Assembly (NCBI GenBank): GCA_014871545.1
Contig: WGSR01000125.1
Coordinates: 1 to 5,082 of the forward strand
Origin: Collinsella sp.
GTDB taxonomy: Bacteria; Actinomycetota; Coriobacteriia; Coriobacteriales; Coriobacteriaceae
Direction: 5' to 3'
DNA: 5,082 bases
Shown here: piece by piece, positions 1 to 5,082 of the stretch
Position numbering within the stretch: the first letter of the stretch is position 1
Layout: each line of letters begins with the position of its first letter
Program-made: the position numbers and the translations under genes
The notes under the pieces: model-generated
Seen by the model: the letters and a program-made list of their open reading frames with translations, nothing else
Told to the model about the DNA's origin: nothing
The model's database searches: none

Positions 1-251
1 GGTCTGCGGAGTGTTCTGAAAACCAAGCCCGGCCACCGCCTGCGGTGACGCTGCTGCGAGCGGCCTGCGATGGGGCCGTTGTTGGTTGGGGCCGCTGGGC
101 TGATGTGAGGGCACGTGGCCGTTGCGGGCCCTGATCCCGGCGGCGGCCTCGGCGCTTTGCGCCTGCCGCCTTGGGGGACTGTGGGGCGCGGCCGGCAGCT
201 GCGGCGCTGTCGCGCCTGCTGCCTGCGGGGACTTTGGGGTTGGTGCGAATC
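1..251. other. GC-rich gene-free stretch with degenerate repeats
   Basis: I see no supportable gene here. The sequence is very G/C-rich and strongly G-rich on the plus strand, and it is built of loosely repeated words such as GGCCGTTG, GCCTGCGG and GGGGACT. Open frames run through it only from GTG or TTG codons, without a clear ribosome binding site. Their products are Ala/Gly/Cys/Arg-rich, as expected from translating GC-rich repeats. One long frame (122-415) runs on through the neighbouring palindrome, which argues against coding. It may be a decayed intergenic repeat or the remnant of a lost gene. Confidence 0.5.
151..239. repeat. Imperfect tandem repeat, two copies about 52 bases apart
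   Basis: A copy at 151-186 (starts GGCGCTTTGCGCCTGCCGCC, ends GGGGGACTGTGGGG) recurs at 203-239 (starts GGCGCTGTCGCGCCTGCTGC, ends CGGGGACTTTGGGG). The two differ by a few substitutions and one single-base indel. The indel would shift a reading frame, so this does not look like a repeated protein segment. The second copy ends about a dozen bases before the palindrome at 252. Confidence 0.5.
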
Positions 252-409
252 GAGGTCTAATACTTTTCCGAGAAGTGAACGACCTTATTTGGACCCCCGA
301 AGCATTGGCATATTTTGACCGCCATTTCCTGCGGTTTTGCGGTCTAAAGGTGTGGATGCTCCGGGGCTTCGATTTTACTCGTTCACTTCTCGGGAAAGTA
401 TTAGAGCTC
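252..409. repeat. 158-base imperfect palindrome with 31-base terminal inverted repeats (MITE-like or long hairpin)
   Basis: The left arm 252-282 and the right arm 379-409 are inverted copies that differ at only two of 31 positions. The shared core reads TCTAATACTTT, then CCGAGAAGTGAACGA. The symmetry continues inwards about the same centre (330.5): CCCCGAAGCAT at 295-305 faces ATGCTCCGGGG at 356-366, and GACCGC at 317-322 pairs exactly with GCGGTC at 339-344. A transcript from either strand would fold into one long, interrupted hairpin with a small loop near 323-338. There is no transposase, no obvious target-site duplication, and no T-run that would make it a simple terminator. It fits a non-autonomous palindromic element or a genome-wide intergenic repeat. 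Function is unknown. Confidence 0.8.
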
Positions 410-571
410 AGCTGATAGAGGTACCGCTCTGGCGTCGATGCCCCGCGTCTTCTTCGTTTGATTGGGGAAAACAGCCTCGCTTAAACAATTACGAGCCCGC
501 CCAGACGTATCTGCGGGGTTGTCTGCACAGTTCGCGGTATTATGTTTGCGGAGTTTTGAAAGGAGCCGCAG
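410..571 (+). promoter_or_regulatory. Leader and possible promoter of the methyltransferase gene
   Basis: This is the non-coding stretch between the palindrome and the methyltransferase start. The best -10 candidate is TATTAT at 538-543, one mismatch from consensus. The only -35-like word nearby, TTGTCT at 519-524, is too close (13-base spacer), so the promoter call is weak. A small hairpin can form at 496-517, with CAGA/TCTG closing a CGTA loop above a CCCG/CGGG stem. A strong ribosome binding site, AAAGGAG at 559-565, lies six bases before the GTG start at 572 and supports that start. Confidence 0.3.
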
Positions 572-1150
572 GTGGTCACGACGACGTTTGCTTCGCCTTT
601 GGGCGAAATCTTGCTTGCCGCTGATGGCCGCGGTCTGACGGGGCTTTGGTTTGAGGGACAGGAGCACTTTGGCTCTACGCTGCTCAAAGAAGATGCGGAG
701 CACGTTGAAGGTGCCGATGCGGTTTCTGGCGCCGGCGGTATGTCTTCGGTGGATCCGGCAAATGGTGCGGCTTCTTCGGTGCTTGAGCGTTCTTGGGCTT
801 GGCTGAATGCTTATTTTGCGGGGCAGGAGCCTCGGTTTACGCCGCCGTTGCATATGATTGGCACGGCGTTTCAGCGCGAGGTTTGGTTTGAGCTGCTTTC
901 TATCCCGCGTGGCGAGGTCGCTACGTACGGTGAGATAGCCCAGCGAGTTGCGGCTCGACATCGTGTGCCGGGAAACGAGGCTCCCGTTGCGTCTCCCCGT
1001 GCCGTGGGGGCCGCGGTCGCGCGTAATTCCATTTCGATTATCGTGCCGTGCCATCGCGTGGTTGCCGCCGACGGTTCGCTCAACGGATATGCCGGCGGCC
1101 TCGACCGTAAGGAGTGGCTGCTGCGACTTGAGGGCGCGTACGAGGAATAA
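572..1150 (+). CDS. ogt: Methylated-DNA--protein-cysteine S-methyltransferase (O6-alkylguanine repair)
   Basis: This suicide repair protein moves a methyl group from O6-methylguanine (and O4-methylthymine) in DNA to its own cysteine and is then spent. It acts in the cytoplasm on DNA. The product is 192 residues. The C-terminal half carries the whole family signature: ATYGEIAQ (117-124) with the conserved tyrosine at 119, the DNA-binding helix with arginine finger in PRAVGAAVARN (R143), and the active site IVPCHRVV with acceptor C160, followed by NGYAGG (171-176). The N-terminal half (1-95) is the poorly conserved ribonuclease-like domain and includes a Gly/Ser/Ala-rich stretch at about 52-70. 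A second insertion (about 129-141, RHRVPGNEAPVAS) sits where most homologues have a short turn before RAVG. The start is GTG with AAAGGAG six bases upstream. The gene appears monocistronic, with 228 bases to the next gene. There is no AdaA-like domain, so this is the Ogt/MGMT type rather than full Ada. Confidence 0.93.
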   Translation: MVTTTFASPLGEILLAADGRGLTGLWFEGQEHFGSTLLKEDAEHVEGADAVSGAGGMSSVDPANGAASSVLERSWAWLNAYFAGQEPRFTPPLHMIGTAFQREVWFELLSIPRGEVATYGEIAQRVAARHRVPGNEAPVASPRAVGAAVARNSISIIVPCHRVVAADGSLNGYAGGLDRKEWLLRLEGAYEE

Positions 1151-1295
1151 CGTTCGAGCACTTTGCATGGCCAAGACGCCCTGAAAGAACGAGTCGCCGT
1201 CCTTTCGCGGCCGGCATGCGTCCAAGCGCTCGGCATATGTCCCTTAAGTTTGGCTAAGCCCTATCCAGCATTTTTAGAAACGCGCAGGTCGAGCA

Positions 1296-1334
1296 GCTAA
1301 GGCTGCGCTAAGGCGGCTGACGGTGCGCTATCAT
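1296..1334 (+). promoter_or_regulatory. Putative activator-type promoter with 11-base direct repeats upstream of the response regulator gene
   Basis: Two head-to-tail 11-mers, GCTAAGGCTGC (1296-1306) and GCTAAGGCGGC (1307-1317), differ at one base. They are followed by looser GCT-initial copies at 1316 and 1327. A -10-like TATCAT lies at 1329-1334, with 11 bases between it and the second repeat, and no recognisable -35 box. OmpR/PhoB-family regulators typically bind tandem direct repeats of 10-11 bases that take the place of the -35 element, so this arrangement fits autoregulation by the gene downstream. Transcription would start near 1341, giving a leader of roughly 38 bases. The assignment of regulator to site is inference. 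Confidence 0.45.
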
Positions 1335-1378
1335 CGGCAGTATCGAAATCTGTATAGCTGTGCGCCAAAGGAACAACT

Positions 1379-2068
1379 ATGAAGCTGATGCTTGCCGAGG
1401 ACGAGCCTGGCCTCTCCCGCGCCCTTACCGCGATTCTTCAACATAGCGACTACGAGGTCGATACCGCGCTCGACGGTCTGACGGCACTCGAATATCTACT
1501 CGCCAACGACTATGACGCCGCAATCCTGGACATCATGATGCCCGGCATGGACGGTATCGAGGTACTCAAGCGCACGCGCGCCGCCGGTAAACACCTGCCC
1601 ATCATCATGCTTACAGCAAAAAGCGAGGTGTCCGATAAGGTCGAGGGCCTGGATGCCGGTGCCAACGATTACCTGACCAAGCCGTTTGCCGCCAAGGAAC
1701 TGCTCGCACGCATTCGTGCCATGACGCGTGCCGCGACGGCAATTGACGCCACGACGCTCAGCGTGGGCAACGTGCGTCTCGACACGGCATCGTGCACGCT
1801 CGTTGGCCCTTTGGGCGAGGAGCACCTGGCCAATCGTGAGTTTCAGCTTATGGAGCTCTTTATGCGCAACGCCGGCACGCGCATGCCCACCGAGCGTCTG
1901 ATGCTCGAGGTTTGGGGTGAGGACGCGCCCGAAGGCGCCAATGTGGTGTGGGTCTATATCTCGTACCTGCGCAAAAAGCTGACGGCGCTGGGTGCCAACG
2001 TGGCCATCCGCGCATCGCGCAATCAGGGATATTCGCTTGAGGTTGTCGAAGGGGATGAGCGAGCGTGA
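1379..2068 (+). CDS. OmpR/PhoB-family DNA-binding response regulator
   Basis: This is the cytoplasmic output protein of a two-component system: phosphorylated by the kinase encoded next to it, it would bind promoter DNA. The product is 229 residues, normal for the family. The receiver domain (about 1-118) has the acidic pair E7/D8, phosphoacceptor D51 in AILDIMMPGMDG, switch residue T79 in IIMLTA, Y98, and K101 in the LTKPF motif. The winged-helix domain (about 127-222) includes ANREFQLMELFMRNAG, the recognition-helix region NVVWVYISYLRKKL, and the wing RASRNQGYSL. The ATG start has AAAGGAA (1367-1373) five bases upstream. The stop codon overlaps the GTG start of the kinase gene by four bases, so the two are translationally coupled. 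Direct repeats upstream suggest autoregulation. The controlled genes cannot be deduced from this window, and I do not assign a named orthologue. Confidence 0.95.
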   Translation: MKLMLAEDEPGLSRALTAILQHSDYEVDTALDGLTALEYLLANDYDAAILDIMMPGMDGIEVLKRTRAAGKHLPIIMLTAKSEVSDKVEGLDAGANDYLTKPFAAKELLARIRAMTRAATAIDATTLSVGNVRLDTASCTLVGPLGEEHLANREFQLMELFMRNAGTRMPTERLMLEVWGEDAPEGANVVWVYISYLRKKLTALGANVAIRASRNQGYSLEVVEGDERA

Positions 2069-3438
2069 GCGTACGCGCGTGGTGCAAACGCATGACGGAG
2101 CGGTTTCGCGCCGCCACGAGTGGCGCGGGGCGGGCAAATGCTGTTGACGCATTGGGCCGCCGCCTGCGTCGCAAGTTCATCCTCGTTGCCATGGGCGCCG
2201 TGACCGTGGTGCTCACGCTCATCATCGCCGGCATCAACATCGTCAATTATTCGCATGTCTGCAAGATGGCCGATGCTCGCCTGGACTATATCTTGGCAGG
2301 CAAGAACGGCATTGATTGGACGGATGAGCCTAAGACCGACCCCGGCCAGGATGTGGGCGCCGGTAAGACCGCTGCCGGTGACCGGGTGGCCGTGCGCGCC
2401 GGGCATTTTGAAGGTATGACGGCGGAATCTCCCTTCGACACGCGCTACTTTACGGTGACACTTGCCGGTGGGCAGGTGACCGATGTCAACACGGCCCGCA
2501 TTGCCGCGGTGGGCGCCAAGCGTGCTGCACGCATCGCGGCAGGACTGTATTCCAAGGGTTGGACCTCGGGCTTTTCTGGTAACTACCGCTATACAGTTAC
2601 GGTTCAGGGCGACGAGACAACCTATGTATTCGTCGACTGTTCACGCGAGCTCACAAGCTTCCATTCGTTTTTGAGCGCGAGCGTGGCAATCAGTTGCATT
2701 GGCTGGCTGGCGGTGCTGGCAATCGTGGCGGGCGCCTCGGGTGCGGTGATTCGGCCGATGGTCGAGAGCTACAGCAAGCAAAAGCGCTTTATTACCGATG
2801 CAAGCCACGAGATCAAGACGCCGCTGGCCGTGATTGATGCCGCTAACGAGGTGCAGGAAATCGAGAGCGGCGAGAGCGAATGGACGCAGAGCATTCACGA
2901 GCAGGTTGCACGGTTGACGGCGCTGACGGAGCGTCTGGTGTTTCTGGCTCGTATGGACGAGGGCTCGGCGGGCTTTACCATGACATCGATCGATCTTTCG
3001 GAGGCGGTGGACAAGGCGGCGGCGCCGTTTGAATCGGTGGCGGTTTCGCGAGGTAAGCGGCTGTCGACGTCGATCGCGAGCGGTGTGCGGGCCCATGCCG
3101 ATGCCGCGGCAGTGGCGCAGGTTGTTGAACTGCTGCTGGACAACGCCACACGCTACGCAAGCGAAGACAGCGTGATCGAGCTGAGCCTGCGTGCTGTTTC
3201 GCGCGGTGCGGGCAAATGCTCGGCCGAGCTTGTCGTATCGAATGCTGTTGATGAGCTGCCTGAGGGCGACCTGGACCGGCTGTTCGACCGCTTCTACCGT
3301 GCAGACGTCTCGCGAAGCTCCAAGACGGGCGGCTCGGGCGTGGGCCTATCCGTCGTGCGCGCCATCGCCGAGGCCCATGGCGGCTCCGCTACCGTATCCG
3401 GCCACGATCATCAGATCGCCTTCACCGTCCGCCTCTAA
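2065..3438 (+). CDS. Membrane-bound sensor histidine kinase
   Basis: This is the sensor partner of the preceding regulator. It autophosphorylates on histidine and passes the phosphate to D51 of that protein. The product is 457 residues: a basic cytoplasmic N-terminus, TM1 at about 38-60, an extracytoplasmic region at about 61-201, TM2 at about 202-228, and no long HAMP linker. The sensor region contains DTRYFTVTLAGGQVTDVN, then GYRYTV-like (NYRYTVTV) and VFVDCSREL elements, a pattern I recognise from many Firmicutes and Coriobacteria kinases of unknown ligand. The DHp domain has FITDASHEIKTPL with H248. The ATPase domain has the N box LLLDNATRYA (N360), F box LFDRFYRAD and G2 box GGSGVGLSVV (422-431). 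The usual DxGxG G1 box is degenerate (SNAVDELPEGDL), as seen in some active kinases. GTG at 2065 is chosen for the four-base overlap, with AAGGGG upstream. Met10 (2092) is an alternative start. Confidence 0.93.
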   Translation: MSVRAWCKRMTERFRAATSGAGRANAVDALGRRLRRKFILVAMGAVTVVLTLIIAGINIVNYSHVCKMADARLDYILAGKNGIDWTDEPKTDPGQDVGAGKTAAGDRVAVRAGHFEGMTAESPFDTRYFTVTLAGGQVTDVNTARIAAVGAKRAARIAAGLYSKGWTSGFSGNYRYTVTVQGDETTYVFVDCSRELTSFHSFLSASVAISCIGWLAVLAIVAGASGAVIRPMVESYSKQKRFITDASHEIKTPLAVIDAANEVQEIESGESEWTQSIHEQVARLTALTERLVFLARMDEGSAGFTMTSIDLSEAVDKAAAPFESVAVSRGKRLSTSIASGVRAHADAAAVAQVVELLLDNATRYASEDSVIELSLRAVSRGAGKCSAELVVSNAVDELPEGDLDRLFDRFYRADVSRSSKTGGSGVGLSVVRAIAEAHGGSATVSGHDHQIAFTVRL

Positions 3439-3440
3439 AA

Positions 3441-3473
3441 CCTGCCAAAAAGGGACAAGTTTATTTTGGCAGG
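3441..3473. terminator. Perfect 10-bp hairpin after the kinase gene, possible bidirectional terminator
   Basis: CCTGCCAAAA (3441-3450) and TTTTGGCAGG (3464-3473) form a perfect 10-bp stem with a 13-base loop, starting two bases after the kinase stop codon. On the plus strand the stem is not followed by a T-run. On the minus strand it is followed by TTTTAG. It may therefore terminate leftward transcription from the convergent transporter gene better than rightward transcription from the kinase gene. The position after a stop codon supports a transcript-end role for the two-component operon too. Confidence 0.55.
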
Positions 3474-3511
3474 CTCTATCTGGGGAAACGCCGGCGGGGA
3501 AGGCTGTGGGC

Positions 3512-3759
3512 CGAGGGTACGTCCCGGCGTGACGCTGCGGAGTGGGACGCACTTTCCTCTTGAGGCGCCTAGCGGAAACTGCATCCCAGTTTGAGGCTTC
3601 AGAACGGGACGCAGTTTCCCCTAGGGAATCGTTCCGGAAACGGTATCCCAGTTTGGGCCCCCGGAACGGGATGCGCTTTCCGAATGGCGTCCCAAGCGGA
3701 AACCGTGTCCCGGAATATAGCCTCAGAGTGGGACGCCGTTTCCGGTTGAGACCGCCTGC
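3512..3759. repeat. 62-base-period array of a 14-base motif in alternating orientation
   Basis: The motif GGGAYRCNSTTTCC occurs forward at 3544-3557, 3606-3619, 3668-3681 and 3730-3743, and inverted at 3574-3587, 3636-3649 and 3698-3711. Forward copies are exactly 62 bases apart and so are inverted copies. Spacers alternate between 16 and 18 bases. Some spacers are conserved too (AGTTTGRGGCYYCRGAAC-like at 3588-3605 and 3650-3667). A decayed inverted copy in register lies at 3512-3525 (10 of 14 positions fit). Neighbouring motifs can pair as hairpins in either combination. Because 62 is not a multiple of three, open frames through the array are not coding repeats. It ends about a dozen bases before the stop codon of the convergent transporter gene. 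It may be a protein-binding array, a chain of transcript-end hairpins, or a genome-wide intergenic repeat. Confidence 0.85.
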
Positions 3760-3771
3760 TTGGACATCTTT

Positions 3772-5022
3772 CTACGCTCGCTCTTGCAGGGTGTAGATCG
3801 ATTTGTCCATGTTGAACAGATATGCCACAACGCAGACGATGAAGAACGCCGACAGATTGCCGAAACCGAAGACCTCGCAGCCAATGAGGATCGGCGCGAG
3901 TAGCGTGTTGGTGGCGCTGCCAAAGACGGCGGCGTATCCCAGCGCGGCGCAGAGCTCGACGGGCATGCCGAGAATCCCGGCGAGTACGACACCCAGGCTG
4001 GCTCCGATGGAGAACAACGGCGTCACCTCACCACCTTGATATCCTGCGGCAAGCGTGGCGATGGTGAGTGCGAATTTGAGCGCCCAGTCCCAAGGCATGA
4101 CGGCGACCTTGCCGTCACCGTTGAGCGCCGCCGATATCAGGTTGGTGCCAAGGCCGCAGTATCGCCCCTGCCACAGCACGAACAGAATCGCCGACAGCGC
4201 AAGGCCCATAACGGCAACGCGTATGTAAGGGCTGGGGAGCAGCCGCGCTGCAAGGGTCTTGGCATGGGCAAGGCACCAGGCAAAAGCTCCACCTACCATA
4301 CCGAACGCGATGCCCAACAGCGCCAGCCGTCCAAGACCGGGGAGGTCGAGCGCATACGAGGCGGTAACGGCGACCTCGAACTTCTCGAGCCCCAGGGCGC
4401 CCGAGGTCATGCTTGCGGCAAGTGAAGCCGTAAGCGCGGGAAACAGCGCGCGGTATTCCATGCGTCCGGCGACCAGCACCTCGACAGCAAAGACCGTAGC
4501 AGCGAGCGGCGTTCGAAAGAGTCCGGCAAAGCCAGCGGCCATGCCGATAAGCAAAAACGTGTTGCCGGGGTCTCGGAAAGGTAGACGTCGGCCGATCCAA
4601 TGCGAGACGGTGGCGCCGATCTGCACGGCCACGCCTTCGCGTCCCGCGCTGCCGCCAAAGAGGTGCGTCCCCCACGTGCTCAGCATAATGAGCGGCACCA
4701 AACGCGGGGAGATGGCGTCCTCGCGTCCGTGACCTACGTCGAATACTAAGCCCATGCCCCGATCGGTGCCTTTGCCCCAGGTGCGGTAGGCAAACACGAT
4801 GGCAAGGCCCATGAGGGCGAGGAAGGGAAGGAGCAGCGCGATATACTCGTCGCGGAAGGCGCCGATTGCCAGGAGCACGCGTCCAAAGAGGGCACAAATT
4901 GCGCCAACGATGATGCCGATAGGGATTCCGACGGCACCCATAAGCGCGAGGCCGCTATAGGTGTTGACCAGGCGTTTAATCCTGCTCGATGCGCTGCTTT
5001 CTGACATTTTGCTTTCCGACAC
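3772..5022 (-). CDS. CLC-family anion transporter, probably a CLC-F-type fluoride/proton antiporter
   Basis: This is an integral membrane anion transporter of 416 residues with about ten hydrophobic segments and no C-terminal CBS domains. The CLC signature is at GGSAGREGVAVQIG (123-136), with gating glutamate E129. The family's first motif, GSGIP, is replaced by GKGTDRGMG (83-91). GLFRTPLAATVFAVEV (167-182) matches the helix before the internal proton glutamate of E. coli ClC, but that position is Val182. The late region has EVTPLF (T334) and DKSIYTLQ (Y410). These features match the fluoride-exporting CLC-F branch rather than chloride exchangers such as ClcA. Substrate is an inference, and many databases would simply call it a voltage-gated chloride channel family protein. 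The GTG start at 5022 has AAGAGAG just upstream. An in-frame ATG at 5007, preceded by GGAAAG, is an alternative; the choice only changes the repeated MSESK/MSESS N-terminus. The gene is convergent with the kinase gene. Confidence 0.92.
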   Translation of the reverse strand: MSESKMSESSASSRIKRLVNTYSGLALMGAVGIPIGIIVGAICALFGRVLLAIGAFRDEYIALLLPFLALMGLAIVFAYRTWGKGTDRGMGLVFDVGHGREDAISPRLVPLIMLSTWGTHLFGGSAGREGVAVQIGATVSHWIGRRLPFRDPGNTFLLIGMAAGFAGLFRTPLAATVFAVEVLVAGRMEYRALFPALTASLAASMTSGALGLEKFEVAVTASYALDLPGLGRLALLGIAFGMVGGAFAWCLAHAKTLAARLLPSPYIRVAVMGLALSAILFVLWQGRYCGLGTNLISAALNGDGKVAVMPWDWALKFALTIATLAAGYQGGEVTPLFSIGASLGVVLAGILGMPVELCAALGYAAVFGSATNTLLAPILIGCEVFGFGNLSAFFIVCVVAYLFNMDKSIYTLQERA

Positions 5023-5025
5023 TTG

Positions 5026-5032
5026 CTCTCTT
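5026..5032 (-). promoter_or_regulatory. Ribosome binding site for the GTG start of the CLC gene
   Basis: Read on the minus strand, AAGAGAG ends three bases before the GTG at 5022. It is a slightly imperfect and close-set Shine-Dalgarno sequence. A competing GGAAAG lies four bases before the in-frame ATG at 5007, so the start is not settled. Confidence 0.4.
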
Positions 5033-5035
5033 GAT

Positions 5036-5079
5036 AGAAAAAGAGCTGGAGTTGCGCATCGTTGAGAGGCTTTCCAGCT
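5036..5079 (-). terminator. Terminator-like hairpin directly upstream of the CLC gene (terminator or attenuator)
   Basis: On the minus strand AGCTGGA (5079-5073) pairs with TCCAGCT (5050-5044) across a 22-base loop and is followed by CTTTTTCT (5043-5036). That is a 7-bp stem plus a T-run, which is an intrinsic-terminator layout. It ends only a few bases before the ribosome binding site of the transporter, leaving no room for a separate promoter. If it works as a terminator, the transporter must be transcribed through it, as in attenuators and transcriptional riboswitches. It could instead end an upstream minus-strand gene outside the window. Confidence 0.45.
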
Positions 5080-5082
5080 TTA

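Noticed and set aside
337..624. Plus-strand frame of 95 codons overlapping the palindrome and the methyltransferase start
   Set aside because: It has a TTG start and no ribosome binding site, and it overlaps a well-supported gene in another frame.
401..1225. Long minus-strand open frame of 274 codons opposite the methyltransferase
   Set aside because: It starts at TTG, has an Arg/His-rich product with no recognisable motif, and lies antisense to a gene with a complete catalytic signature. It is a high-GC shadow frame.
1496..2152. Minus-strand frame of 218 codons opposite the response regulator
   Set aside because: It is antisense to a gene with all receiver and winged-helix motifs, and its product is compositionally odd (His/Arg-rich) with no family resemblance.
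3452..3465. Possible extra copy of the 14-base motif in the hairpin loop (GGGACAAGTTTATT)
   Set aside because: Only about 9 of 14 positions fit, the conserved TTTCC end is missing, and it is out of register with the 62-base period.
3512..3759. CRISPR array
   Set aside because: The repeats alternate in orientation, are only 14 bases long and have 16-18-base spacers that are partly conserved between copies. No cas gene is in view. CRISPR repeats are direct and their spacers are unique.
3542..3796. 84-codon frame across the 62-base array
   Set aside because: The 62-base period shifts the frame at each copy, so the repeats do not encode repeated peptide. The repeats explain the open frame.
4115..4897. 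Second long minus-strand frame of 260 codons inside the transporter gene
   Set aside because: It is out of frame with the CLC protein and Arg/Pro/His-rich, typical of a shifted frame in high-GC DNA.

Overview
The window looks like a chromosomal segment from a high-GC member of the Coriobacteriia, most likely Collinsella. This is inferred from base composition, from the response regulator and kinase style, and from intergenic repeats that resemble ones I associate with Collinsella. I ran no search, so the taxonomy is an inference. Four genes are well supported: three on the plus strand (a DNA-repair methyltransferase and a two-component pair) and one convergent gene on the minus strand (a CLC-family anion transporter).

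Layout. Positions 1-571 hold no convincing gene. The first 250 bases are very G/C-rich and degenerate, with an imperfect tandem repeat. They are followed by a 158-base imperfect palindrome (252-409) ending in 31-base inverted repeats, and then by a short leader for the next gene. Positions 572-1150 encode a methylated-DNA-protein cysteine methyltransferase with its PCHRVV active site. The 228-base gap 1151-1378 carries what looks like an activator-type promoter: two 11-base direct repeats placed just upstream of a TATCAT -10 box. Positions 1379-3438 encode an OmpR/PhoB-type response regulator and its membrane sensor kinase, whose reading frames overlap by 4 bases. A perfect 10-bp hairpin follows the kinase.

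Positions 3512-3759 contain an unusual array. A 14-base motif (GGGAYRCNSTTTCC) appears seven times in strictly alternating orientation, and both the forward and the inverted copies repeat with a period of exactly 62 bases. Positions 3772-5022 (minus) encode a 416-residue CLC transporter. Its residues fit the fluoride/proton antiporter branch (CLC-F) better than classical chloride CLCs: GREGV, no GSGIP, Val in place of the internal proton glutamate, and a late SIY tyrosine. A terminator-like hairpin with a T-run lies directly upstream of its ribosome binding site, which suggests attenuation control whose sensor part would lie beyond the window end.

How the genes relate. The regulator and kinase form one phosphorelay and probably control their own promoter. 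The methyltransferase is a stand-alone alkylation repair gene. The transporter is convergent with the kinase gene, and the 62-base array fills the convergent gap, so transcripts reading past either gene would enter it. No gene in the window is obviously an undescribed system. The strongest unexplained structures are the 62-base array and the long palindrome.
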